DNA of 64,000 nt. It comes from Arcobacter cloacae (GTDB lineage: Bacteria; Campylobacterota; Campylobacteria; Campylobacterales; Arcobacteraceae). The DNA is taken from assembly GCF_013201935.1 (NCBI RefSeq), contig NZ_CP053833.1, forward strand, positions 1,612,001 to 1,676,000. Reading direction: 5' to 3'. A model generated the notes under the pieces. The model did not search any database. It was not told the origin of the DNA and saw only the letters and a program-made list of their open reading frames with translations. Position numbers and translations under genes: made by a program. Of this stretch, positions 45,826 to 54,702 are shown piece after piece (positions within the stretch are counted from its first letter, which is position 1; each line of letters opens with the position of its first letter).

Positions 45826-45960
45826 TTTTCTATCTTTTAAACTAAAACAAATACTATCTAAAATAAAATCAAAAACTTAAATATTATAAAATAGCAATTT
45901 TTGGATTGTTAAAATTTATTAATTAAGTTATTGTTTTAAAAATAAAAATTGGAGAAAAAA

Positions 45961-47223
45961 ATGAGTTTTATAACAAATGCGAATTTAAAAGAAGCGGATA
46001 ATGAAGTTTTTTCAATTATTGAAAATGAATTAAAAAGACAAACTAATCATCTTGAAATGATTGCTAGTGAAAACTTCACTAGTCCTGCTGTTATGCAAGC
46101 TATGGGTTCTGTTTTTACCAACAAATATGCTGAGGGTTATCCTTACAAAAGATATTATGGTGGTTGTGAGCAAGCTGATGCTGTTGAGCAATTAGCAATT
46201 GACAGAGCTTGTAAAATCTTTGGTTGTACTTATGCTAATGTTCAACCTCATTCAGGAAGCCAAGCTAATGGTGCTGTTTATGCTGCATTATTAAATGCTG
46301 GTGATAAAATCTTAGGTATGGATTTATCTCATGGTGGACATTTAACTCATGGTTCTAAACCATCATTTTCTGGTAAAAACTATTCTGCATTTTATTATGG
46401 TGTTGAATTAGATGGAAGAATCAATTATGACAAAGTTATGGAAATTGCAAAAATAGCTCAACCAAAAATCATTGTTTGTGGAGCAAGTGCTTATGCTAGA
46501 GAGATTGATTTTTCTAAATTTAGAGAAATAGCTGATGCTGTTGGTGCTATTTTATTTGCTGATATTGCTCACATTGCTGGTCTTGTTGCTGCTGGTGAAC
46601 ATATGTCACCATTCCCTTATGCTGATGTTGTTACAACTACTACTCATAAGACTTTAAGAGGTCCAAGAGGTGGTATGATTATGACAAATGATGAAGAGAT
46701 TGCTAAAAAAATCAATAGTGCAATTTTCCCAGGACTTCAAGGTGGACCACTTGTTCATGTAATTGCTGCAAAAGCAGTAGCATTTAAAGAGATATTAGCT
46801 CCAGAATGGAAAGATTATGCAAAACAAGTAAAAGCAAATGCAAAAGTATTGGCTGTTGTACTAATGAAAAGAGGATATGACATCGTTTCAAATGGAACAG
46901 ATAATCACTTAGTATTAGTAAGCTTTTTAAATAAACCATTTTCAGGAAAAGATGCAGATGCAGCTTTAGGAAATGCTGGAATTACAGTAAATAAAAATAC
47001 AGTACCAGGAGAGACAAGAAGTCCATTTGTTACTTCAGGAATTAGAATAGGAAGCCCAGCATTAACTGCAAGGGGAATGAAAGAAAAAGAGTTTGAAATA
47101 ATAGCAAACAAAATTTGTGATGTATTAGATAATATTGAAGATACAACTTTACATGCTAAAATCAACAAAGAGTTAGAAGAACTTGCTTCAAACTTTGTGA
47201 TTTACAATCAATCGACTTTTTAA
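45961..47223 (+). CDS. glyA: serine hydroxymethyltransferase
   Basis: The 420-residue PLP enzyme interconverts serine and glycine and loads one-carbon units on tetrahydrofolate. The PLP lysine is in [14 protein letters not shown] near residue 226. Family motifs [29 protein letters not shown] and QPHSGSQAN are all present. I start at the ATG at 45961, with GGAGAAAAAA upstream; an in-frame TTG 12 nt earlier would overlap that site. The 135-nt leader shows no glycine riboswitch. Confidence 0.97.
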   Translation: MSFITNANLKEADNEVFSIIENELKRQTNHLEMIASENFTSPAVMQAMGSVFTNKYAEGYPYKRYYGGCEQADAVEQLAIDRACKIFGCTYANVQPHSGSQANGAVYAALLNAGDKILGMDLSHGGHLTHGSKPSFSGKNYSAFYYGVELDGRINYDKVMEIAKIAQPKIIVCGASAYAREIDFSKFREIADAVGAILFADIAHIAGLVAAGEHMSPFPYADVVTTTTHKTLRGPRGGMIMTNDEEIAKKINSAIFPGLQGGPLVHVIAAKAVAFKEILAPEWKDYAKQVKANAKVLAVVLMKRGYDIVSNGTDNHLVLVSFLNKPFSGKDADAALGNAGITVNKNTVPGETRSPFVTSGIRIGSPALTARGMKEKEFEIIANKICDVLDNIEDTTLHAKINKELEELASNFVIYNQSTF

Positions 47224-47248
47224 AAGGTAATTTTAATTTGGAGTATTA

Positions 47249-48082
47249 ATGCCTACTTTAGATACTACTTATAAACAAATTGAAAAGGCAATAAAATATA
47301 TTGATGAAAATTTCAAAGAACACCCTAGTGTTGATGAAGTTGCCAAAAATATAGGAATGAGTAAATATCATTTTATAAGAGTATTTAAAGAGTATGTAGG
47401 TGTTACTCCAAAACAATTTTTACATTGTGTAACCCTAAATTATGCAAAAGAACATATAAAAGAATCCAAATCCATACTAGATAGTAGTTTGGATATTGGA
47501 CTATCAAGTACTAGCCGACTTCACGAACTTTTTGTAAACTTAATAGGAGTTACTCCAAAAGAGTGGAAAGAAAAAGGGAAAGATGTTCATATCACTTATG
47601 GTTTTGGGCAAACTCCTTTTGGGGAAGCACTAATAGGATTTACTGATAAGGGTATTTGTTATTTAGGATTTATCGATAATAATAAAAAAGAGATTTTCCA
47701 AAGATTTAATGAACTTTGGGAAAATGCAAATCTGATTTTTGATGAAAAACTTGCATGTGAATATTTGGAAAATATCTTTGTAAAAAACCAAAAATACCCT
47801 CTTTTAGTAAAAGGAACAAATCTTCAAATAAATGTTTGGAAAGCCCTTTTAAATCTTCCAAATGGCATTGTTGCCACTTATTCTGATATTGCAAATTACT
47901 TAGATAAACCAAAAGCTGTAAGAGCAATTGCTAGTGCTATTGGAAGAAATCATATTGGATACTTAATCCCTTGTCATCGAGTCATAGCAAAAAGTGGAGC
48001 TATGAGTGGTTATAGATGGGGAATTGAGAGAAAAAAAATACTTATTGCTTATGAGTCTGTGAATAATGGATTGGATAAATAA
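47249..48082 (+). CDS. ada: AraC-type regulator fused to O6-methylguanine-DNA methyltransferase (Ada-like)
   Basis: The 277-residue protein has an AraC helix-turn-helix domain (about 10-105; VDEVAKNIGMSKYHFIRVF and TPKEWKEKG). A methyltransferase domain follows (about 190-272), with the acceptor cysteine in LIPCHRVIAKSG and the GYRWG loop. The N-terminal zinc domain of E. coli Ada (methyl-phosphotriester acceptor, Cys38) is absent. It repairs O6-alkylguanine; how the regulator half is switched on without the zinc domain is unclear. It follows glyA after 25 nt and may be read from the same transcript. Confidence 0.9.
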   Translation: MPTLDTTYKQIEKAIKYIDENFKEHPSVDEVAKNIGMSKYHFIRVFKEYVGVTPKQFLHCVTLNYAKEHIKESKSILDSSLDIGLSSTSRLHELFVNLIGVTPKEWKEKGKDVHITYGFGQTPFGEALIGFTDKGICYLGFIDNNKKEIFQRFNELWENANLIFDEKLACEYLENIFVKNQKYPLLVKGTNLQINVWKALLNLPNGIVATYSDIANYLDKPKAVRAIASAIGRNHIGYLIPCHRVIAKSGAMSGYRWGIERKKILIAYESVNNGLDK

Positions 48083-48106
48083 GTTTTTATTTTTTAAAAC
48101 TTATTT
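48077..48106. terminator. bidirectional terminator after ada
   Basis: An 11-bp stem (AAATAAGTTTT / AAAACTTATTT) with an 8-nt T-rich loop lies between the converging ada and AlgX-like genes. Confidence 0.7.
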
Positions 48107-48107
48107 A

Positions 48108-49226
48108 CTATTTTAAATCTACCCCAAGTTGTGATAAGTCATATTCTTTTATCTGTTTTCTTAGATTTTTTAAATGCTCATTTATATTATCTTTTGTAAC
48201 TAAAACTCCAAAATCTTCTGGAACTTCTACTGATTTATCATTGAAAATTTTTGCCATTACTATTTCAGTTGTTTCTACTCTTAAATGTGAACTATCCCAA
48301 TAATTATTTTTATTTGTACTAATTGTATTATGTCCTGTAAAATCTATAAAATCAGTTATTTTTACTAACTCTTTTTTAAATAATTCGAATTCATCAAAAT
48401 ATCCAGCAGCATTTATAGCGTCAAAATGCTCACTAAACATTGGAGGGATATAAACAAAAACTTTTATATTGTTTTTATTACAAAATTCTATTGTATCTTT
48501 AAAATACTCTAAGTATTCATAGGAAAATTTATAGTTTTTATATTGTCCCTCTAAACTAAAATATGATTTGATTGAATTATTTTTTTCTTTTTCAAAGTTA
48601 AATATATTTTTTATTTCTTGTTCTATATAGTTTTGATAATCTCTCATTCCATTTTTTAAATATAAAACTTCTTGATTTTGGATTCCTAGAATATTTTTTA
48701 TTACTATTTTTATACTTTTTAAAAAAGTATCTATACTAAAATATAAATCAATATTTGAAATTTTTTCATTATTTTCTATTTTTTCAATAAAATCATTAAA
48801 TTCAAAAAAATGCTTATTTATTTTTCTATTCTCATTAAAAGACATAAAATCAATTCCATAAACTAAATATTTAATATCATTAAAGTTATTTGCATATTTA
48901 AAAAATTTATTTTGAACAGGAGTTATCGAACTTGGATATTCTAAATTAAAAGTATTTGTATTTAAATAATTATCCACTATTATAGGATTCATTACTCCAA
49001 TTCTTGAAGTTCCTAGCATTATAGTTTCTATCTCTTTATTATTTAAAATATTTAATTTAAATCTAGCTGTTATAGATGTATTAGAGTATTTTTTTGAATT
49101 TATTCTATCAATAATCACTTTATTATTAATTCCATAGGGATCAACAACATAATTAACTCCACCAACAAATAAAACTCCAAATAAAGATAATCCAAAAAAT
49201 ATTTTAATCCATTTTGTACTTTTCAT
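48108..49226 (-). CDS. AlgX/DltD-like partner of an MBOAT O-acetyltransferase
   Basis: The 372-residue protein has an N-terminal membrane anchor (about 8-26). An SGNH-like extracytoplasmic domain follows: TIMLGTSRIGVMNP near 65-78 would hold the nucleophile serine, and WDSSHLR near 310 the Asp-His pair. Proteins of this kind take acyl groups from an AlgI-like partner and place them on a polymer. The gene lies 9 nt downstream of the MBOAT gene. The target polysaccharide is not encoded nearby. Confidence 0.82.
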   Translation of the reverse strand: MKSTKWIKIFFGLSLFGVLFVGGVNYVVDPYGINNKVIIDRINSKKYSNTSITARFKLNILNNKEIETIMLGTSRIGVMNPIIVDNYLNTNTFNLEYPSSITPVQNKFFKYANNFNDIKYLVYGIDFMSFNENRKINKHFFEFNDFIEKIENNEKISNIDLYFSIDTFLKSIKIVIKNILGIQNQEVLYLKNGMRDYQNYIEQEIKNIFNFEKEKNNSIKSYFSLEGQYKNYKFSYEYLEYFKDTIEFCNKNNIKVFVYIPPMFSEHFDAINAAGYFDEFELFKKELVKITDFIDFTGHNTISTNKNNYWDSSHLRVETTEIVMAKIFNDKSVEVPEDFGVLVTKDNINEHLKNLRKQIKEYDLSQLGVDLK

Positions 49227-49235
49227 AAAATATCC

Positions 49236-50720
49236 TTAAAAATTAAAATATAAAAATTCAGATACTTTATTTAAAGATAAAATACCCATACTAAAACAGA
49301 AAAAAGCTAAAAAAAGAGTTTTATAATTTAGTTTAAACTCTTTCCATTTTTCCATACTATTTTTAAAAGCTAAAACTAAAATAAATGCTAAAAGTAACAT
49401 TGGAATCAAAGTTTTTCCACCATCACTATCAATGTTTGCAATAAATCCACCAAATTCAATCCCAAAATCTTTTAAAAATGCTAATTTTGTAGCTAATGGA
49501 TTTGGCAACACAACATTATCCAAACTAAACATTGAGCTTAAAACCTTAATTGCATCTTCCCATTCCTTAGCCCTAAAAAACACCCATGCTATATTTACAA
49601 AGTTAAATGTTATAAACCATGCTAGGATTGTATTCATTCTAAATCCTAGATTTGACCATACTCTATGAATTACTAGTGCCATCCCATGTAAAAATCCCCA
49701 GAACACAAATGTCCATCCTGCTCCATGCCACAATCCACCTATTACAAAAGTTGCTAATAAATTTGAGTATGTTCTAAAGCTTGAGATTTTATTTCCTCCT
49801 AGGGGAATATATACATAATCTCTTAAAAATCTTGAAAGTGTTATATGCCATCTTCTCCAGAAGTCTTGGATATTTGTCGCTTTATATGGAGAGTTAAAGT
49901 TAATAGGAAGTTTTATATTAAACAATAATGCTATTCCTATTGCCATATCTGTATAACCTGAAAAATCAAAGTATAATTGAAAAGTATAAGACAAAGATGT
50001 TGCCCAAGCTTCTATTAGGTTTAAAGTTTGAGCATTATCAAATCCTGCTGTTGCCCAAGTTGCAAATGTATCAGCAATTACTACTTTTTTAAACAATCCT
50101 ATTGAGAATATAAACAAACCAAGAGCTATATTTTTATAATTCTTTACCATATTCCAAGTTGATGCAAATTGAGGCATCATCTCTTTATGATGAACGATTG
50201 GACCTGCTATTAATTGTGGGAAAAAGGTAACAAACAAAGCATAATTTAAAAAGTCATACTCTTTTGTTTCACCTCTATAAGAATCAACCAAATAAGCTAT
50301 TTGTTGGAAGGTAAAGAACGATATAGCCAAAGGCAAAACTAGATTTAAAAGGTTTACATTTGAAGAGGCTACTAAATTAAAATTCTCTATAAAAAAATCT
50401 GCGTATTTAAAGTATCCAAGTAAAGATAGATTTGCAATAATTCCAAAAATCAATATTGATTTTTTTGAAAAAGATTTATTCAATCCTTTTTTATTTTCAT
50501 CACTACTTTTGGCTAAGCTATTTCCAACTACATAATTAAATAGCATTGATATTAATATCAAAGGCAAATATGCAATATTCCACCAAGAGTAAAAAAACAA
50601 ACTCGCAAATACCAAAAACCCTTTTGAGGCAACTGTTAATCTTTTACTATTTAGGTAAAAGTATATAAAAAAGGTTATTGGTAAAAATGCGAAGATAAAT
50701 TCGTAGGAGTTGAAGAGCAA
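49236..50720 (-). CDS. AlgI-like MBOAT O-acyltransferase
   Basis: The 494-residue multi-spanning protein is of the MBOAT family. The conserved elements are NFNSPYKATNIQDFWRRWHI near 278-297 and the catalytic histidine region GGLWHGAGWTFVFWG near 332-346, just like AlgI/PatA. It should carry acetyl groups across the inner membrane for O-acetylation of an exopolysaccharide, peptidoglycan or a lipid. No alginate genes are present. Confidence 0.92.
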   Translation of the reverse strand: MLFNSYEFIFAFLPITFFIYFYLNSKRLTVASKGFLVFASLFFYSWWNIAYLPLILISMLFNYVVGNSLAKSSDENKKGLNKSFSKKSILIFGIIANLSLLGYFKYADFFIENFNLVASSNVNLLNLVLPLAISFFTFQQIAYLVDSYRGETKEYDFLNYALFVTFFPQLIAGPIVHHKEMMPQFASTWNMVKNYKNIALGLFIFSIGLFKKVVIADTFATWATAGFDNAQTLNLIEAWATSLSYTFQLYFDFSGYTDMAIGIALLFNIKLPINFNSPYKATNIQDFWRRWHITLSRFLRDYVYIPLGGNKISSFRTYSNLLATFVIGGLWHGAGWTFVFWGFLHGMALVIHRVWSNLGFRMNTILAWFITFNFVNIAWVFFRAKEWEDAIKVLSSMFSLDNVVLPNPLATKLAFLKDFGIEFGGFIANIDSDGGKTLIPMLLLAFILVLAFKNSMEKWKEFKLNYKTLFLAFFCFSMGILSLNKVSEFLYFNF

Positions 50721-50878
50721 TTAGTTTTCCTTATTTATCAAAATATTTTATAAATTTTGAATTAATTATTTTATATCTATCAAATTATTTGACAAGATTG
50801 TGATTATAATAAAATTAAACTTATAAATATAAAACTAATTGTTATTTGATAAAAAAGAATCGATTTTTGTCTAATTAT

Positions 50879-50884
50879 TATACT
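50879..50884 (+). promoter_or_regulatory. -10 box for the small HTH gene
   Basis: TATACT followed by TTGTAAT lies 35-40 nt before the TTG start. A second, perfect TATAAT is at 50805-50810 in the same 198-nt divergent gap. Confidence 0.35.
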
Positions 50885-50918
50885 TGTAATATTCAAAAAA
50901 TTGAAAAAGGCAAATAAT

Positions 50919-51371
50919 TTGACATCAATAAAAGATATTATTAATAAATATGAAGTTTCAAGAGCAACTTTACATAATTGGAAAACAACTAAACCAAATC
51001 TTTATAATCTTTTATTAAATCCAGAAGCAACAAATGAAAAATTAAGAGATATAAATATAGTTTTAGAAAAATATTCAAGAACCATAAAATGTAGTTTTGA
51101 TGAAGATGATATTTTATTTATTTTGAATCTTACTTTAGAAAATTTTATTGATGATATTGAGAGACTCCATACAATTTATATTGAACAAACTTCCAAAGAA
51201 TTAAAAGAAAAAAGTGAATTTATTTTGAGTATTTATCAAAAGATACAAAATCTAAATCTCATAGAAAGATATATTTTTATTTCAAGAATAAAAAGTTTAA
51301 GAAAAGAAAAAATCAAACAAACAGATATCAAAACAGCTATAAAGCACTATTTTAAAGAGTTTCTAAAATAG
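50919..51371 (+). CDS. small helix-turn-helix protein
   Basis: The 150-residue protein has an N-terminal helix-turn-helix (SIKDIINKYEVSRATLHNWK) and a helical remainder with no ligand-binding motif I can name. I start at the TTG at 50919 because AAAAAGG lies 8 nt before it; the in-frame TTG at 50901 lacks a site. It is divergent from the MBOAT gene, which it could regulate, though this is only positional. Its stop is 4 nt from the converging mutarotase stop. Confidence 0.65.
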   Translation: MTSIKDIINKYEVSRATLHNWKTTKPNLYNLLLNPEATNEKLRDINIVLEKYSRTIKCSFDEDDILFILNLTLENFIDDIERLHTIYIEQTSKELKEKSEFILSIYQKIQNLNLIERYIFISRIKSLRKEKIKQTDIKTAIKHYFKEFLK

Positions 51372-51375
51372 TGCT

Positions 51376-52242
51376 TTAGACTTCTATGCTATAAAAACAA
51401 GAAAAAACCTCATCTTTTTGCAAAGTTATTATTCCTTTTTTATCTTCTAAATTTTGATTTGAATTTTTATCATCAGCAACTCCAAACCAAGGTTCTATAC
51501 ATAAAAAAGGTGCACTACTAGGTTTTGACCAAATACCTAAATATGGAAAGTTTTCAAAGTTTACTTTTATAAATTTATCACTTTTTAAACTTTTAAAAAT
51601 AACCTGTTTTATATTCAAATCATTAAAAACCAAAGCATCATCTTTAAAAAGTTCTTCATTTAAAAATAGTTTTTTCTCTTCAAATTCTAAATCCATACTA
51701 TCATAAACTAAACCTAACTCATTTAGAAAATATCTTTTTGAATTACTTACGTCAAACTCTAAAAAGTAATCCTCTTTTTTTAAATCCTCTTCTAAACTCC
51801 AGTTAAATGCAGGATGAGCGCCAATTGAAAAAAGCATTTTTCCATCACTTTTATTTTTTACTTTATATGCAACTATTAAACTATTTTTTTCAAGTTTATA
51901 AGACAAATATAACTCAAAATCAAAAGGATAAACTTCTAAACTCTTTTCATCAGCACAAAGTCTAAACTCTATAAAATCATCTTTTTTATTTACTACTTCA
52001 AACTCTTTATCTCTGGCAATTCCATGTTGAGACATTTTATATTTTTGATTTTTATAAAAATAACTATCATCACTTAATCTTCCAACAATTGGGAAAAGTA
52101 TAGGAGAGTGTCTTGCCCAATATTTAGCATCACCTTGCCAGATATACTCTAAATCTTTATCTATTTTTTGAAGGCTATTTAGTTCTGCTCCAAATGATTT
52201 GATTTTTGCTTTTATATATTCATTTTTTATTTCATAATTCAT
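51376..52242 (-). CDS. aldose 1-epimerase / LacX-like mutarotase
   Basis: The 288-residue protein belongs to the galactose mutarotase-like fold. Visible family features are the N-terminal GAELNSLQ, the substrate-site histidine in FSIGAHPAFNWSL near 137-149, and the catalytic glutamate region LGIWSKPSSAPFLCIEPWFG near 248-267. It is closest in form to LacX or hexose-6-phosphate mutarotase-like proteins. Its start overlaps the beta-lactamase stop by one base, so the two are co-transcribed. Confidence 0.88.
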   Translation of the reverse strand: MNYEIKNEYIKAKIKSFGAELNSLQKIDKDLEYIWQGDAKYWARHSPILFPIVGRLSDDSYFYKNQKYKMSQHGIARDKEFEVVNKKDDFIEFRLCADEKSLEVYPFDFELYLSYKLEKNSLIVAYKVKNKSDGKMLFSIGAHPAFNWSLEEDLKKEDYFLEFDVSNSKRYFLNELGLVYDSMDLEFEEKKLFLNEELFKDDALVFNDLNIKQVIFKSLKSDKFIKVNFENFPYLGIWSKPSSAPFLCIEPWFGVADDKNSNQNLEDKKGIITLQKDEVFSCFYSIEV

Positions 52243-53006
52243 TATATAATACCTTTGATTTTTAATGCTTCTAAAGTAATAGCTTTTCTTTTTGGCAAAT
52301 CATCTTTTGTTTTTGTATCTATATTCATTGCAAAAAACCAAACATCATCTTTTGTCTCTACATATCCTACATACCAGCCATATTTTCCTTCCCAACCTGT
52401 TTTTGCTCGAATTATATAATCTTCATTTTCTTCATCTATCATTATCTCTTTTAAAGTATTCATATCTTCAAGTTTAAAAGGTAACTCATTTTTATACAAT
52501 CTTTTCAAAAAGCTTAGTTGTTCAAAAACTGTTATTTTTAGACTCTCATCCAACCAAAATCTTGTTATTTCATCACCTATTTTTTTATTTCCATAATTCA
52601 GCTCTTTTAGATATTTTTTATATTTTTCAACCCCTATTTTTGAAGCAAACTCTTGATAACACCAAACGCAAGAGCTTTTAAAAGCAGTTAATAAAGTTTG
52701 GTCTTTGTTCCAAGACTCATATTCTCTTATTTTTTTATCCCAAACAATCACAGAATCTTTTGTTACAACACCTTCATTTAAAGCAATCAGTGTATTTGGA
52801 ATTTTAAAAGTTGAAGCAGGACTATATAGTTTTTCAGCTCTTTTATCGTTGTATATAGAGATTTTTTTTGTATTTAAAGATTCAATAACAATAGTTCCAT
52901 CAACTTGTTTGTTTTTAAAAATATTTTCAATTTCTATATCTTTAGCAAATAAAAAAGAGTTAAATAGTAAAAATAAGATGAAAATTAGTTTGATTTTTTT
53001 GTGCAT
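52242..53006 (-). CDS. class D (OXA-type) beta-lactamase
   Basis: The 254-residue protein has a signal peptide (about 1-21). All class D active-site motifs are intact: S65-T-F-K68, S112-C-V114, Y138-G-N140, FWL at 150-152 and K202-T-G204. It should be a periplasmic serine hydrolase active on penicillins; the spectrum cannot be read from sequence. OXA-61-like and OXA-464-like enzymes are chromosomal in Campylobacter and Arcobacter, and this looks like one of that group. There are no mobile-element signs around it. TAGGAG precedes the ATG. Confidence 0.95.
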   Translation of the reverse strand: MHKKIKLIFILFLLFNSFLFAKDIEIENIFKNKQVDGTIVIESLNTKKISIYNDKRAEKLYSPASTFKIPNTLIALNEGVVTKDSVIVWDKKIREYESWNKDQTLLTAFKSSCVWCYQEFASKIGVEKYKKYLKELNYGNKKIGDEITRFWLDESLKITVFEQLSFLKRLYKNELPFKLEDMNTLKEIMIDEENEDYIIRAKTGWEGKYGWYVGYVETKDDVWFFAMNIDTKTKDDLPKRKAITLEALKIKGII

Positions 53007-53021
53007 TTATAGCTCCTAAAT

Positions 53022-53060
53022 TTTAAGTAAGGTATTCTATAAAATCCTACCTTACTTAAA
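53022..53060. repeat. 13-bp inverted repeat between the helicase and beta-lactamase genes
   Basis: TTTAAGTAAGGTA and its exact complement are separated by 13 nt. In the minus-strand direction of both neighbouring genes it would be a hairpin in the leader of the beta-lactamase, ending about 16 nt before its ATG and just before TAGGAG. A T-run is present only for plus-strand transcripts. It may be a helicase-gene terminator or a control element. Confidence 0.55.
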
Positions 53061-53076
53061 TATTTTTTTGAACTAA

Positions 53077-54429
53077 TTAGTTATTTTTAAAGCTTGAGTT
53101 TGTTCTTCTGTTTTTTGTTACACTAGATGTTGAATCACTTTTCTTTGAAGCAAATCTATTGTTATTTCCTCTTGGTTTTGTACTTGAAGAAGAGTTCTCT
53201 TCAACTCTTTTTTTACCAAAACTTCTTTTAGAATTAGAGTTTGAATTATTAGCTCTATTATTTCTATTGCCAATAGGTTCTGCTTTTATATTTGGATTTA
53301 CTTTAAATCCATTTATTTCTATCTTTTTAATCTTTTGTTTAATTAATTTCTCTATTCCAAACAAATAGTCATGCTCATCAACACAAACTAAAGATATAGC
53401 CTCACCTGTATTTCCAGCTCTTCCAGTTCTACCAATCCTGTGAACATAATCTTCAGCGATATTTGGTAATTCAAAGTTTATAACATGAGGAAGATTATCT
53501 ATATCAATTCCCCTTGCAGCGATATCAGTTGCAACTAAAACTCTTACGTTTCCTAGCTTAAAATCATCTAAAGCTTTTGTTCTTGCACCTTGTGATTTAT
53601 TTCCATGAATTGCTGCTGAACTTATTCCATCTTTTACAAGTGCTTCACTTAGTTTATTTGCCCCATGTTTTGTTCTTGTAAAAACCAACACTTGTTGCCA
53701 GTTGTTTTTATTTACTAAATGTAATAAAAGCTCTTTTTTTCTATCTCTATCCACATGATGAACAGTTTGCTCAACTTTGTGTGAAGTGCTATTTGCCTTT
53801 GCTGCTTCTATTAAAATGGGAGAATTTAGTAATCCATCTGCTAATTTTTTAATATCATCTGAGAAAGTAGCTGAGAAAAGAAGATTTTGTCTTTGTTTTG
53901 GAACTAGTTTTAAAATCTTTTTAATATCATTTATAAATCCCATATCAAGCATTCTATCTGCTTCATCCAACACTAAAAACTCCACTTTTGATAAATCAAT
54001 ACTGTCTTGTGAAACTAAATCAAGCAATCTTCCAGGAGTTGCAATCACAATATCAACACCTTTTTTTAAAAGTGCCTTTTGTGGATTTATACCAACTCCT
54101 CCAAAAATAACTGCTGTTTTAAATGGAAGATATTTTCCATAAGTTTCAACACTTTGTGCAACTTGAGCTGCAAGTTCTCTTGTTGGAACTAAAATCAAAG
54201 CTCTTATATGAGATTTTTTATCTTTTGAATAACTCTCTTTTAATCTTTGTAAAAGTGGAAGTGTAAAACCAGCTGTTTTTCCAGTACCCGTTTGAGCCGC
54301 TGCTAAAACATCTTTTTTTGATAAAATCACAGGAATTGATTTTGACTGAATTGGCGTTGCAGTTGTATATCCCTCTTCTTTAATTGCATGAAGAAGTTCT
54401 GCACATAAACCTAATTTTGAAAATGACAT
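53077..54429 (-). CDS. rhlE: DEAD-box RNA helicase (RhlE-like)
   Basis: The 450-residue protein has all core helicase motifs: Q motif ([10 protein letters not shown]), [21 protein letters not shown] in [16 protein letters not shown] in LFSATFS, and [10 protein letters not shown]. The C-terminal 70 residues are basic and rich in N, R and S, typical of RNA-binding tails. It unwinds RNA in ribosome assembly or decay. It is likely a single transcript from the 273-nt divergent gap with ycaO. Confidence 0.95.
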   Translation of the reverse strand: MSFSKLGLCAELLHAIKEEGYTTATPIQSKSIPVILSKKDVLAAAQTGTGKTAGFTLPLLQRLKESYSKDKKSHIRALILVPTRELAAQVAQSVETYGKYLPFKTAVIFGGVGINPQKALLKKGVDIVIATPGRLLDLVSQDSIDLSKVEFLVLDEADRMLDMGFINDIKKILKLVPKQRQNLLFSATFSDDIKKLADGLLNSPILIEAAKANSTSHKVEQTVHHVDRDRKKELLLHLVNKNNWQQVLVFTRTKHGANKLSEALVKDGISSAAIHGNKSQGARTKALDDFKLGNVRVLVATDIAARGIDIDNLPHVINFELPNIAEDYVHRIGRTGRAGNTGEAISLVCVDEHDYLFGIEKLIKQKIKKIEINGFKVNPNIKAEPIGNRNNRANNSNSNSKRSFGKKRVEENSSSSTKPRGNNNRFASKKSDSTSSVTKNRRTNSSFKNN

Positions 54430-54590
54430 AAATACCTTATTATTTTTATGAACCTACAGAAGTTATAAACTAAAGTTCCGATCTAGGTTTAATAATTTGA
54501 GTTTAGTTGAGTTGTAAATTGAATACAAAAACGAAGTCAGACATAGACCGATGTATGCTGAAATTGTGGGATTATAGCATAAATTTATTT

Positions 54591-54617
54591 ATATTGATTT
54601 CTTTTTGTAATCAATAT
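54591..54617. repeat. 9-bp inverted repeat in the rhlE-ycaO gap
   Basis: ATATTGATT and AATCAATAT are separated by a 9-nt T-rich spacer. The rest of this 273-nt gap (54430-54702) also has a smaller TATGCT/AGCATA pair at about 54554-54581, but no open frame I trust. Possible operator. Confidence 0.3.
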
Positions 54618-54702
54618 TTATATCCTATTCTTGAAATATATTTTTTTTGGCTATACTATAAAGTATCTAATCAAAAACTTACAAAGAAAGAACAAAAATC
54701 AA

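Noticed and set aside
45826-45960. Glycine riboswitch ahead of glyA
   Set aside because: The 135-nt leader is almost pure A/T and shows none of the paired glycine-aptamer core.
52242-53006. Acquired resistance cassette
   Set aside because: There are no integron, IS or atypical base-composition signs near the beta-lactamase; it looks chromosomal and resident.
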